NCBI GenBank assembly: GCA_021904315.1
Contig: CM038922.1
Location: 558,001-622,000, forward strand
Source of the DNA: Sphagnum magellanicum
Taxonomy: Eukaryota > Streptophyta > Sphagnopsida > Sphagnales > Sphagnaceae
Reading direction: 5' to 3'
DNA length: 64,000 nucleotides
Positions 36,281 through 47,707 of the stretch are shown piece after piece (position 1 is the first letter of the stretch; every line of letters begins with the position of its first letter). A model generated the notes under the pieces. That model made no database searches. It saw only the letters and a program-made list of their open reading frames with translations, and was not told where the DNA came from. The position numbers and the translations under genes were made by a program.

Positions 36281-38126
36281 CAGTAGAAGAAAAGTATAAA
36301 TTTTCAACTAAACTTTGCAACTATAAACTAGTCATACCCCACATATACAACTCAAAAAACATTAGTTGCATAAGTGAAGTTCCATTCAACATATAGTCCC
36401 AAATGATGACATCATTTTTCATGTCATCATAATCCATGGATGAAACATATGGTCAACAAATATGTCTTCATCTGTTGATTATATGTATGCAACTTATAAC
36501 TTTTTGCAAAAAACTGCAACTAAAATGGTCACCAACCCCTTATTACCACATGGCACAAATAGTGCATTTTGAAAAATTGAAATTAAATGAAAATTTGATC
36601 ATGTTTTTTATGAAATTTATAGTTTCAATTGTCCATATCAAATGGTCTTAAATTGATCCATGTGGCCCAATTGACTTTTGTCACATGGCATGATAATTGA
36701 ATTTTGAATTTTTTTTGTTAAAGTAAATTAAATCCACATCATCCATTTTGGCTGGTTATATATTGTGAGATGTGGCATAATTACACTTTGTCACGTGGCA
36801 TTTTAATTAAAATGTTACCAAAATATATTAAATTAAAAATTTTAGGTAGGTAGGGAAGAAGGTAAGTAGGTAGTTAGATAGATATATATTTTTTATTTTA
36901 AGTATAACCTTTAGGGTTAAACCTTTTTGATAGGCTTGTCCCAAATATGTGTTTTCAATATTCCAAATGCATCTCTTTATATAGTTTACAAGATTTATAT
37001 GGATAAATCTTTCGTTGCAACTTACTGGCATATTAATTTTGTAACTAAAAAAATTGTCCCATATATTTTGTTCTTTTTTATCATTTTGTAAATTATATAT
37101 GCTAATCCTCCCACCTCACATAACCATTCCGCATAACAATTATATGAAGTATCAATTATTATTTTAATATAAAAAATATTATTAAAAATATTATTTAAAA
37201 AATTGAATATGAAATTTGATATTTGAACTTTTTAAAATTCTTATTTGAATCTGGAAATTATTATTTCAATCCTGAAAAATTTTATTTGAATATGAAATTT
37301 GATATTTGAATTTTTAAATCTATTATTTGCAACTAAAGTGATATTCAATCCAAAAATTGTTATTTGATTATGAAAATTGATATTTCACTTTAAAATTTTA
37401 TTATTTGAATATAAATTTGATATTTCAAATCTAAAAAATATTATTTGAATTAATTGAAGTTTTTAAAAAATTGGGTGTAATGGAGATGAATGCCATATTC
37501 CATTGCATCTCACATTGTGATCAGTGTATTTATTTTGTCATGGAACAAGGGTGTCACAATAGATTTGTTGTGTCAAAGACAAAGAAAGGTGAGAAGGTTG
37601 TTGAAAATATTAAAACTAAAACAAAGATTTTTTCTTTGAAAAATAATATCATTAATTGGTGAAAATTCACCACAAAAATCATGTTGATAAATCCCATAAG
37701 ATGGTCACAATGTATAATTAATCTACCCATAGTTAATGTATAATGTACTCCTAATAATTTTTTAAAATATACTTTTAATGCAACCCCAATACACAGTATA
37801 AATGTACGCCGAATTCAATTATAATACACCCTAATGCATGTCAAAGGGTTATGTATATGGCATATGGTTGCAACTAATTTTGATCCCAAATGCAATAAAT
37901 GGAATATATGAGCCTATTTTTGGATGAAAACAATCCCAATAGACATCCAAATGAAAAGATGAATATGTCAATACTCACATGATAGTCATAACATAGTCGA
38001 ATTTCACCATATAAAGTGTGAACATTAATAATCAATTGCAAAAAAAATCAAATATAGTCACAACTAGCACATAGTTGCATGTAGTCGCAAAAAGAATGGT
38101 TGCGTATTACAAGATTTCTTCTAATG
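36281..38126. mobile_element. CACTA-like DNA transposon, non-autonomous, copy B
   Basis: The element begins CAGTAGAAGAAAAG and ends TTTCTTCTAATG, a decayed CACTA-type inverted terminal pair. Subterminal motifs (ttgcaactataaactag, agttgcatgtagtcgcaaaaag) and internal order (gtggccca..cacatggca blocks, a TAGG-repeat near 36841, AT-rich array, a 'acaccctaatg' block near 37820) run parallel to copy A at 13391-16490. There is no transposase gene. It interrupts the aspartate aminotransferase pseudogene within the final exon; the target duplication is no longer readable. Confidence 0.7.
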
Positions 38127-38176
38127 CATGTGTTTACTTGGTAGATGCCATCATCAACTCCTTCTACAAAGTGTAG
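38127..38176 (+). pseudogene. Aspartate aminotransferase pseudogene, last codons
   Basis: Directly after the CACTA-like element the plus frame reads CVYLVDAIINSFYKV and a stop, matching the family C-terminus KCEYLADAIIDSxHNVS. Upstream of the element the sequence breaks off at GLNLA, the residues that precede this end in the family. The two parts therefore belong to one gene copy split by the insertion. Confidence 0.85.
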
Positions 38177-40925
38177 TAAAATTATGAAATTAGTTGCACC
38201 CCCAAATTTTGCCATGTGTGATTCTTCGTACACCTTACATATTATAGGTTTTAAAGTCTCCAATATCACATTAAGAAGAGAATTGAAAATGGAATTTGGT
38301 GAAGAAAAATGGAAGTGGGTTGCTTATCCTCAATTGCAAAATTGGGATCAAAAAACAAAATATTCCAAGAATAAGTATTAGTTCGACTATCTTCTTCAAA
38401 TTCTCTAAACCTAACACTATTGGTGAACAATCTTAATTCCTAATAAAATAAGACCTTATTCGTAATCTCATGGCATGTCCAATTGTAGTTTTTTTTTGTG
38501 AAATCCATGGTGTTGGAAATGTTGCCCACTTATTCATTATACCCAACATGCAATACCTATTGGTCATAAAACTTTGTCTACATCATGCATTATGGGAAAA
38601 TAACAATTTTTTTATAATATGAGTTTATTTATAACAACCAAATAGTCAATAGAATTTGGATTTGCAAATAATTACATATATATTTGTGCATAACTTATGA
38701 ACTTTGATGAGTGATCCCCATATTAAAAAATTCCTTCTGATGTAACTTTCACATAAAAACTTTAACATATCTAAATTAGTAGCCTCCTAAAATTTGATTA
38801 TTTTAACTACTTAAGTTAAGTGACCTTACATGTAATTACCTTAAATTAACAAACGTAGCTTTTTGTATGCTTAGTTACCTAGGTACCAAAATGTAATGCG
38901 ATATACATTTTCTCATCCTAGACTATGCAATCATGTAACCATAAAATGTTATAAACCATTGCCAACCCAATCATGGATGTAATAATGGCTTGGGGTTTAT
39001 TAGTATTATGTGAATATGAATTTATTCACCATAATTACATCAATTGAATTTTGCAAAAACTAAAATTTTTGAAGAATTTTTTTTGTTAGATACACATGTT
39101 TGCATCATGCATTACACCACATACAAAAATATCTAATTGATTTGCAAGTTCTTGAACTTCATTCCCAAACTATTTAAAAATATTTCTAACTTGGAGATGC
39201 TGACATTGTAAAAGACAACCATTTACAAGCTTTAGAGAAGATAGTTTAATGAAAGTTTAATTCTTTTCATTTATAGTGACATTTAAATATATTAAAATAT
39301 AATATGAATCATTTACAAATTCCAACGATTCTTAACACTCATCAACAATTTGAGTTTCATATAATTATTGTGTTTCTATTTAGAAGTGTAATCATTGCTA
39401 GGTGTTAACCTATAAACGAATTGGGCAAAAAATTTCTATGGTTTAAGGCTTTTTGCAAATATAATTTGAATGAAACATTATTTTCAAATTTTGGGGAATT
39501 AATAAAAAAGTGAGCAATAACACATTATAAACAAGTTATATAACTTTAGATTAATCCAAAGTTCTTTCCCCAAACATGAGGTTATAGTATTAAGTTATTG
39601 TTAATTGAAAACATTGAATCTTCAAAAATTATAGATTTTCGGTAAAAAAATTAGTGTTACATAAAACCATAAGAATTAAAGGAATTGTTATATATTAAAG
39701 CCCCTTCAAAAAAGTTTTTTTATACAACACAAACATAATCAAAATACCCATTGTGAAATGCAACATTCTCAACATTCACACAATAGCACTCATAGATGCA
39801 GCGACAATAACAAATGGTGTTTTTTGGCACCACCACATCCAAGTTTGGCAACACCTTGGATTCCCATGATTGTAATTCTTCATTTTTCACTATGCAAGAC
39901 TTTGCAAGTCAAACAAAACTAACGAGTTTGTTAAGTTCCAAAAACTTGAAATTAACATTTAAAAAATTGCTTAACATTTTTCATGAAAGGAAAATGGTGA
40001 TCCATCAAGCAAAGAAGTGTAAGGGAAAGAAAAATAAAAGTTATCATGTTCAATGTTTAAAGGCATTTGTGAAAATCCAATCCAAAAAACCTCATTAACA
40101 AAACTAAAGAATATGAAGAAGTCATCATCATGCTCATTATAATAAAAAGAGAAGAAGTTCTTGCACTTGACATTGTAGATCCTTGAGACCAAATGGAAAC
40201 ACTCATAACCAAATGAAAAAACCTTGTTAATTAACATCATGTGGTGCAAATTTGATTAATCCTATTGTTAGGGCAACTAACACTAATAATGCTAACACTA
40301 AGTGTGAATGGAAATTTATTAACATTTTTCACGATTTGTTAAAACATTGTACTTATTTAAGTAGAATATTAACCCAATAAGAACAATTGGGTGTAATATT
40401 GATACCTTTAAACAAATTTTTATTTTAAAATGTTGATTGTCATAGCCATTCACATAACAAAAAATTGGAATATATGATCCATTGATTGCCCCCAAATGTA
40501 ACTATTTACATTATAAATTTTCTAGGTGATTCAACCAATCGTTGGTTTTTTTTTTCTCTTTTGATTTTTTCAAATTTGTAACATTGTATCAATGGCAAGC
40601 ATCTTAAGGAGGATTTAATAGTAAATTGCAACAAGTTCTTTGAACTTGTTTTAAACATTAGAAAAATTACTCTAAAAAAATGGTACCAAACCAAAATTGA
40701 AGTTAAAAAAAACGAGGCTAGAAATTTTCAAAATTAAAAAACAAAAAAATTTTGGAATTTTTTTTTCCTCAAGTAAAGGAATATGCAACACAAATAATTT
40801 AATTTAATTATTCATTTGTGGGAAATTGTGCATTTTTAATAAGTATGATAAGTAAGCAGGTAATGGGATTCTAAGTGGGTTCCCTGGTAGGTAGGTATCT
40901 GAAAGTAGGTAAGCTACTCAGTAGC
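38177..40925. other. AT-rich intergenic DNA, no gene seen
   Basis: Short frames only (for example 39814-40098 plus), without family resemblance. G+C rises sharply at about 40930, marking the promoter of the next gene. Confidence 0.55.
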
Positions 40926-41093
40926 TACTAGGGAGGTAGGTTAAGTACCACGAACGCGCTTTGCACGGGGGGAAAGGAAAGCGCAGGTCGCGAGATCGAA
41001 ATGTGCAGTGGTTGTCGTCGAGAGGGGAAGAAGAAGAAAGAGAAGAAGACGATCTGAATCCGCAAGAAGGGAGGCGGGGATTGATCATCGTCC
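40926..41093 (+). promoter_or_regulatory. GC-rich promoter/5' leader of the MECR-like gene
   Basis: A sharp change from AT-rich DNA to CpG-rich sequence (acgaacgcgctttgcacggg and on) directly before the start codon, followed by a purine-rich GAA leader. It fits a plant core promoter and 5' leader; no TATA box was fixed. Confidence 0.4.
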
Positions 41094-43671
41094 ATGGCGA
41101 TGAGCACGATGAAGTCGGTAGTCTTGTCGTCGCGATCGATTCTTCTTCTTCTGCCTCTCGGCCGCCGCAGCAATAACGCTCCCGTTTTCGTTTCGTCTAT
41201 TTCCACGGATTCATCATCGGTTGCTGAAAAGCTTCTCGCTGCAGTCCATCTTCGTCCCGGTTGGTTTACTGCTTTTCTTTTTTGGCCTTTTCTCTTTCCG
41301 AACTCGTCGTCGTCGTTGTTTCGTACAGTTTCTGAGAATCATCTTGCAGCATCGCAATACAGTCAGTTTAGTCTTTCACCGTGACTTCCTTACGAAACAC
41401 AAATAGATGCAGTGATAATGATTGTGATGCATTGTAAGTTTTCTTCTTCTTCTTCTTCTGCTTTTTAGGGTTTTTTGGTTGAAGGGAAGAGCTTCTTTTC
41501 CATACTTCGAGCGGTAGAAATCTGATGGCAAATCGTTGTCAAAGGGAAGGCTGGCTGTCGAAAGTGATTATGCGAGTGATTAGGGTAAAATGTCACTCTG
41601 GATTTCAGGATAGAAATACGGCAGGATGATGATGATGCTGTTTATATTGAGGTCTGAACACCATTGACCTTTTTCATGGCAGTGCCATCTGTCCTTTTTG
41701 GTCTCCAAGGTTTTCTGCTTCATTGTTGTGCAAGAAGTATTCATATTGGAGTTGTAGCAGATTTAGGTTATTTCCATCACTGTACAGACCGTTGAAGATA
41801 ATGATGCTCATATTTAGGTCTAAACACCATGGATCTTTTCATGGCAGCAACTTCTCTCTTTTTTGGTCTCCAAGATTTTCTGCTTCATTTTTGTGCCAGA
41901 AGTATTCATATTGGAGTTGTAGTAGCACATTTAGGTTTTTTCCATCACTGTGCAGACTGTTTACAAATTTCCTTGATCTTTGTTGCAGTACCATCTATTG
42001 TGCTACCCTGACATCTGAGACTCCTACTAACTGAGTCTTCATCAGTTTTGTCTCCTGAGTGCCAGCCAACAATCATGACTGAGTCTTTGCTGTCGATTCC
42101 AGAAATGTTGACAGAAACTGAGGATACAGATTTCAACAATGCAGCAGGATGATGATGCTGTTTGTGTTATAGTTCTAAACACCATGGACCTTTTCATGGT
42201 GGAGGCTTCTGTCTTGTTTAGTCTCCAAGATTCTGCTTGATTGTGCAAGAAGCATGCAGATTGAAATTGTAGCAGACTTTTATTTTCCCATCCCTGTGTG
42301 GACTGCTTACAAAGGTCCTTGAGCTTGTTACAGTGCCATCTATGTTGCCCTGACATGTGAGGCTACTACTGACTTTTTTATTATCTGCTATATGTCTTGA
42401 GAACCAGCCAACATCACGATCGAGTCTTCCTGTTGCTTCCAAAAATTCCAGAAATTTGACAGAAACTCAGGATACAGATGTTTGAAGAATGCTTTGCCCC
42501 AATTTTGGGCAGATTGTTATATACTTATTTCCACCCACCATTGGGGGCTCATGAAGTTGCTGGTGAGTCATGGCAGCTCATTGCTGCTATTCATGATGAA
42601 ACCGATGGTATGACACTTTTGTGAGCAAGGCTCATAAAGTTATGACCACACCCGGTGTAGTGTTACCTTCGAAGTGTTGTTATGGATTTCCTCTGCAGTC
42701 CCACGGAGACACAGTGTGATGCCCCTGATGTGTGAGTGAGGAAGCTCCACTAGCTTGAGAACTGATATGTTTGGGGCAATCTTCCCTATTGATGGCCAAT
42801 GGGTTGATTGTCCTTTTATGTTCTTTCCAAGCATACTCTTTGAAGATTGGCTCTGTATGAAAACTTTCCATCACACGTCAAAGTGATAAAGGATTAGGGT
42901 TTTTTCAGAGAGGTTTTGCTGAGCATCTACTATCTCAATTGTTTTGGTTACAAGTTGTAGCATGATGAACAATGTATATTTGGATATATAGTGGTGATTG
43001 ACTCTCAGGTCCATTCAAACAACTTTGCCTTTGGTTTGCAGGAGATGTAATGGTGCAGAATGAGGCAGACAGTGACTTGGGAAGGGCTGTTATTCGGACA
43101 GCGAAAGAGAGAGGTATCACAACCATCAACATCTTGGCTAACAAGCCTGGTGCCGTTGAGCAAATTGAGATTTTGAAGAGAATGGGAGGTGACATTGTTG
43201 TTACAGAATCCTACACCAACACATGGTAAGTTAAGTACTATTCTGCAGCAGCTGTGAGTGTACCGAAACTGCAACCAATGATTGACTTTGCAAAGTGGCT
43301 GTGGGCCTGCTCATTGAGTGATGAATGTATGGTAGAGATCTGTCTGTGGATTGTCACTCAATAACCTGATGAGTGCACAGCAAGAAAATAGGATTGTTTT
43401 ATTTTATCAAAGTTCTTATTTCTGCTGGATTGTGGTTTCTTGCAGGTACATGAAGAGGCTTCTCAGTGACCTTCCTAAGCCTAGTGTTGGATTGAATTCA
43501 TCAGAGGGGTCTCAAGCTACTGCTGTGGCCAAGTTGCTGAAGGAGGGGGCCACACTTTTGACCCATGGGAAAAGCCTTCCTGAGGAAGTAGCATACCCTG
43601 GTGCAGACAGACGATGTGTGAGATGGGCTGAGTTTTTGAAGGCAAAGAAATTGACAGCAAAGACTCTATAG
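41094..43671 (+). CDS. Rossmann-only MECR/ETR-like enoyl reductase relative with presequence
   Basis: Exons 41094-41259, 43042-43225 and 43446-43671 join in frame to 191 aa. The first 45 residues, rich in Ser, Leu and Arg with few acidic residues (MAMSTMKSVVLSS..LGRRS), look like an organelle-targeting presequence. From LRPGDVMVQNEADSDLG onward it follows the nucleotide-binding domain of mitochondrial trans-2-enoyl-CoA/ACP reductase (family LxxGDSVIQNAANSxVG, INIIRDR, FTES, LLGDLPEPALGFN, GGTMVTYGG). MECR is about 370 aa with an N-terminal GroES-like catalytic domain; that half is absent, and so is the C-terminal tail. The NADPH-contacting INIIRDR reads INILANKPG here. Splice sites and an open frame argue for an expressed gene, but reductase activity is doubtful. 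A decaying gene is the alternative. Confidence 0.75.
41619..42490. repeat. Diverged tandem triplication inside intron 1 of the MECR-like gene
   Basis: Three copies share blocks such as gatgatgatgctgttt, tctgaacaccat.gac.tttttcatgg, tttggtctccaag and gaagtattcatattggag. They start near 41619 (short, incomplete), 41797 and 42139; the two longer copies are about 345 bp. Copies are diverged by substitutions and small indels. Confidence 0.75.
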
Positions 43672-44624
43672 GCAGATGTCTGGGGCTTTGTTGCCAATCT
43701 CATGGCAACTCTACTAGTGAGAGTTATATCTTGGGAAGGCTGCACAAGTGAACTGCATTTGTACGATCTGCCTGTATCCACTTCAGCATCTTGAGAGCCT
43801 GTGCTGCGAGAGTTGAAATTGGGATTGTATGCAAAGACATTGCTGCAACTATTGCTGCTTCAATGCTTAACTTCTGCTGCCTTGTGGCTGATAACCATGG
43901 CTGCTCAAAAAGATTGGACTAATAAGACTGCATGATCACAGCTTTGTCAATGACTTATGCCACCGCTTTGGATTTGCTAAATACCCTTCCATTAGCACAC
44001 CATTCTTTCAGGACAATAATCACCAAAAGACAAACACCATGTGCTCAACTTCTGCCTCAAATGCAGTGTTACCTGAGAAGTGGAGTGTTCTTGAAATAAG
44101 GGTGTCAAGGTGGAGTCAAGGGCTGTGCCTATTTCAAGAACCTTGTGCTATAAGGGCGTTACTTAATGTAAAGCACCACAAAAGAAAAAAATTTACTTCA
44201 GTTTTGCTTGCCCATGTGGGCATTTTTACATGAATTTTTACAATCTACGAAATGACCTGCAAAATATAGATGTCATCTAGATTTTGTCATAAAAATTTTC
44301 CACCTTAATTTTGAATTGATCAATGCAAGGTTTAAATTAAACCCATTGTACTAATTTTTTAATCCATACTCCTGCATAAAAAATGTTGAGGTTAGTTTTA
44401 CTTCTTAAACTTGAATCATATTAACCTCCCAAGCACAAGAAAGTTTAATGAAATAATAATAACCCTAATATCCCTTTGGTGTGAATCCAACTTATAAGAC
44501 ACTAAGTTGAACACAAAATCATGTGGAAGAAGAGTCATTTAGGGTAATAAAATATTGAATTTGCACAAGTGTGATGACTATTACAAATTCATTCAAATAC
44601 ATTTTTGCAAAAGGTAATTTGGTT
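43672..44624. other. 3' flank of the MECR-like gene, no further gene seen
   Basis: The first several hundred bases keep the base composition of the gene and probably include its 3' untranslated region. The rest is AT-rich without recognisable genes. Confidence 0.45.
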
Positions 44625-44816
44625 TTATGTATATGCCATACATAACAATCATGATGATGAATGGAGGGAGGGAGGAAATTGGATTGGTTGATTCATGGAT
44701 GTGTTTAGGGTTTAGCTCACTTATGTATATGCCATACATAACAATCATGATGATGAATGGAGGGAGGGAGGGAATTGGATTGATTGATTCATGGATGTGT
44801 TCAGGGTTTAGCTCAC
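44625..44816. repeat. 96-bp tandem duplication
   Basis: Units start at 44625 and 44721 with ttatgtatatgccatacata, then a gaatggagggagggagg run and ttcatggatgtgtt. They differ at only a few positions, so the duplication is fairly recent. Confidence 0.85.
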
Positions 44817-45084
44817 TTATCATCATTTGTACATTTTCAAGCAATGAGGATTCCTTTGTAGTAACCAAAAAGGTATAAATATAAACATAAAATGTTTGGA
44901 TATTGGCATACTGAATTTTAGCTTTGCACATATTTTAGGACCTTTACCATTTCAGCATAAATCAAATTATTTTTCATTTAAATAAATATTTGATAATTTG
45001 TTGCCAAAATGGTAAAGGTATATATATATATTTTCAAAGGTTGGAATCACACAACCCAACAAGGGGTGTCTCACACTGTGGCCT

Positions 45085-45322
45085 TGCCATTTACATTAAA
45101 AAGTATTTTTAAAGGCAAAAGAGGAATTATGAAAATTCAAATATTTCACCATGCAAAAATATAATTTTCAAAAAAATCCTCTTAAAGAAACCAAAATCCT
45201 TCAAGATATCATAACTAATCTCAACTTTCAACAAAAGCCAAAATATCATCTTTCAAAAATCCTCATATCAAAATAAACCTACTACCTAGGGGCCAATATC
45301 CCTTAAGCTATTATACTCTATA
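45085..45322 (+). repeat. Dispersed repeat X, copy 1
   Basis: The block from atttcaccatgcaaa through ccaaaatccttcaagatat, caaaagccaaaatatcatc and cctaggggcc to ttatactctat recurs at 60440-60740 (same strand) and, reverse-complemented, at 58184-58445. This copy breaks off at ctctata, where repeat Y begins. No termini or coding capacity were recognised. Confidence 0.75.
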
Positions 45323-45885
45323 CTAGTGGGTACCCATGACCTTCGGGCACTGTGAAGTCCTCGGTTTCTTTAAACTTGGTTCATGTTTTAGTTTTTTTAA
45401 GAAACTTTTATTTTTTTTTAAAAAAAATTGTGTTTTTTGTTTTTATTATTATTTTGTATAATAAAAATAAAGTGTTTTTTTTTCATTTTTATATTTTTGT
45501 TTATTTGGATGCAAGTTTGGAGTTTGGAGAAAGAAGATACACCTCATTTTTTTTCAAGTAGGGTTTTTTTCCATTATTATAAGTTTTTTTAAAAAAAAAT
45601 TTACTCTTTATTTGGTTTCTTCATTTTTGTAAATTTTTCTTTATTGTATTTCCCTTTCCTTGTTTCATTTGTTTCCATTCTTTTTTTATAGTTTTTGCGT
45701 TTTTACTTTTTAAAAAATGTTTGTTTCATGTTTTTATTTTTTCTATTCTTATTTTGTTTATCTTCATTATTTATTTATTTATTTATTTATTTAGTTTCTA
45801 GTGGGTACTCGTGACCTTCGGACACGGTGAAGTCCCCTGTTTCTTTAAACTTGGTTCATGTTTTAATTTTTTTTAGAAACTTTTA
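45323..45885. repeat. Direct repeats Y flanking a T-rich segment
   Basis: An 88-bp block, ctagtgggtac.c.tgacctt through ggtttctttaaacttggt to gaaactttta, occurs at 45323-45410 and again at 45798-45885 with about 90% identity by eye. The interval between is T-rich with a (TTTA)n run. The left edge tctatactagtggg resembles plant Helitron 5' ends (TCTxTACTA), but the inserted-between-A-and-T rule is not met, so the class is left open. Confidence 0.6.
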
Positions 45886-46070
45886 TCTTGTGATGGATGC
45901 GACAACGGGTTAAACGCCAAGGAAAGGCTAGCACCAATGACCGTAGATGCAACGGTAGTGTTAAGCGCCAGGGAAACGCTAGCACCGATGGCTGTCATCG
46001 AGATGGATGGATGGAAAGGACGACCGGACACCACCATAAGCAGACAAAACCAAGGATATTATATAAGTAG
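45886..46070. repeat. Short GC-rich tandem duplication next to repeat Y
   Basis: Two units of about 51 bp (anchors gctagcacc at 45928 and 45979) share aacg.....ttaa.cgcca.ggaaa.gctagcacc.atg. The segment is far richer in G+C than its surroundings and follows directly on repeat Y, so it may belong to the same unknown element. Confidence 0.5.
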
Positions 46071-46609
46071 ATTGTCCCATCAAACATGGGGCCCCCTTGT
46101 CATGCTCTTGCTACGATTGGAAAACAATTAATGAGTAGGGGTGCACTAAGGCGGTTTCATAGCAATTAGACCTACAGGAGCTAGTGAATTTAAAATTATT
46201 TTTCATATAAAATTCCAATTTCATTGTAATTTTTAAATGAAAGGGAAACTAGGGCATGCTCTTGATACTCATGAAAAACCTTTCAAAAGCAAAGGTTGAA
46301 TGCAAATAAACTTTTAAACCTAAGGTGCAATAAATATTGAATTTTGAGTAATTTTCATGTTTAAAAATTAATTAAATTTTATTTTGGCATCTTAATTATA
46401 TGTGCTTCATATGAAGCATGTATAAGTAGGATTTAGGTTTGTAAAATAGCAGGGGCCTATGTTTGTTTAGAACCTTTTGGATATTTTGGTACATGTCTTT
46501 GAAGTTAGATACCCAAGTTGTTGAGTGGAAGGTAAGGTACCTATTGAGAATTCCATAAAAAATTGCTGAAATTTTATTGGGTCATGTATCCAAATTACCT
46601 TGGTGGATT
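46071..46609. other. AT-rich intergenic DNA, no gene seen
   Basis: No gene or clear repeat recognised. Confidence 0.4.
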
Positions 46610-46860
46610 CAGCACACAAATGTCGAATAATTAATTTTAATTTTTAATTTCTTGCTTTGGTGCTTGGGTTTTAAATTTTGAAAATTTTGACATTAAAAAA
46701 AAAATTATTAAAAAAATGTCTTTGTTTCAAATAATTTGAACTATTTTAGTGATAAGGTGGACCTCTATAAAAGTTCGACAAATTAAAAAAATGAATTAAT
46801 AAAAAAATAATTTAATTTATGCCGAAGCTGCTAAGGTACTACAATATTTTCTTGTCGCTA
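46610..46860 (+). repeat. Dispersed repeat, copy 2 (first copy at 9040-9310)
   Basis: Shares tcgaataattaatt, a 'gcttgggttttaaattttga' block and 'aatttaatttatgc.gaa' followed by aggtactacaat with 9040-9310, in the same order and orientation. Its right end runs into the tandem array upstream of MPP10. Confidence 0.55.
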
Positions 46861-47255
46861 CTCATGTGTAGGCACATGGGATCTCACAACCCGTGTAAGA
46901 CCCCTGCTGACCAATCAAAAGGACCTTAAGCTGCCGAGGTACTATGATATTTTCTTGTTGCTTCTCATGTGTAGTAGGCACCTGGGATCTTACAACCTGT
47001 GTTTAAGACCCTGCTGACCAATTTTCAAAAGGACCTTAAGCTGCCAAGGGACTACGATAATTTCTTGTCACTTCTCATGTGTAGTAGGCACATGGGATCT
47101 TACACAATCCGTATAAGGCCCCCACTGACCAATCAAAAGGACCTTAAGCCGCCAAGGTACTACGATATTTTCTCGTCGCTTCTCATGTGTAGGCTCATGG
47201 GATCTTACAACCCGTGTAAGACCCCGTTGACTAATGAAAAGGACCTTAATCCGTC
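46826..47255. repeat. Tandem array, four units of about 105-115 bp
   Basis: Four units with the order aggtactac.atattttc, ctcatgtgtag, ggcacatgggatct.acaa, gtgtaagac, ctgaccaatcaaaaggacctt. They start near 46833, 46936, 47047 and 47152. The last ends about 450 bp upstream of the MPP10 start codon, so the array abuts or overlaps the promoter. Confidence 0.85.
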
Positions 47256-47302
47256 CGTTTATTTTACTTATCATCCGTCCGTTTATTTTCCATCCGAGGC
47301 AT

Positions 47303-47324
47303 TTTAGGGTTAGGGTTAGGGTTT
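47303..47324 (+). promoter_or_regulatory. Telo-box-like motif in the MPP10 promoter
   Basis: The run ttagggttagggttagggtt, about 385 bp before the MPP10 start, contains AAACCCTAA-type telo-box cores (reverse sense). Telo-boxes are established promoter motifs of plant ribosome-biogenesis and translation genes, which fits MPP10. A second similar run (gggtttagggttcagggttt) lies just inside intron 1 near 48312-48331. Confidence 0.55.
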
Positions 47325-47707
47325 GGCGCTTGTTAGCAGCTGCTAATATAGGTTCTTTCACCGGCGTGTTGCGAAGCTCTTGTTGGTGGTTGGAGCTCTT
47401 TCTGTTGTACCGTTTCGCGGACAAGGAAGGAAACGAGAAGGGCGCACTTGGATGTGGAAGAAAGAAAGAAAGAAGAAAGAAAGCAAGCAAGCAAGCAAGC
47501 GATTATTTCCAATGAACATTTAGGGGCAAAAAAAATTGACTGACAGAAGAGGAAACCTCAAGAGTTGGTCTAGGAGCAGCAGGAAGAGTAGGAGGAGGGC
47601 GGAAGAGGCGGGGATGTGTTTGTCAGCTTGCAAGTGATAAGAAAAGGTATCTTAGAGGCTTGTTGGAAGAGAACTGTCGTTTAGAGTGGGTGCTGAGATT
47701 CTGAGTC

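Noticed and set aside
41945-42442. Overlapping minus-strand frames in MECR-like intron 1
   Set aside because: They lie in the repeated intron blocks and recur only because the DNA is triplicated.
45317-45325. Helitron 5' terminus (TCTATACTA)
   Set aside because: The preceding base is C rather than A and no 3' hairpin with a CTRR end was identified, so it is mentioned only as a resemblance.
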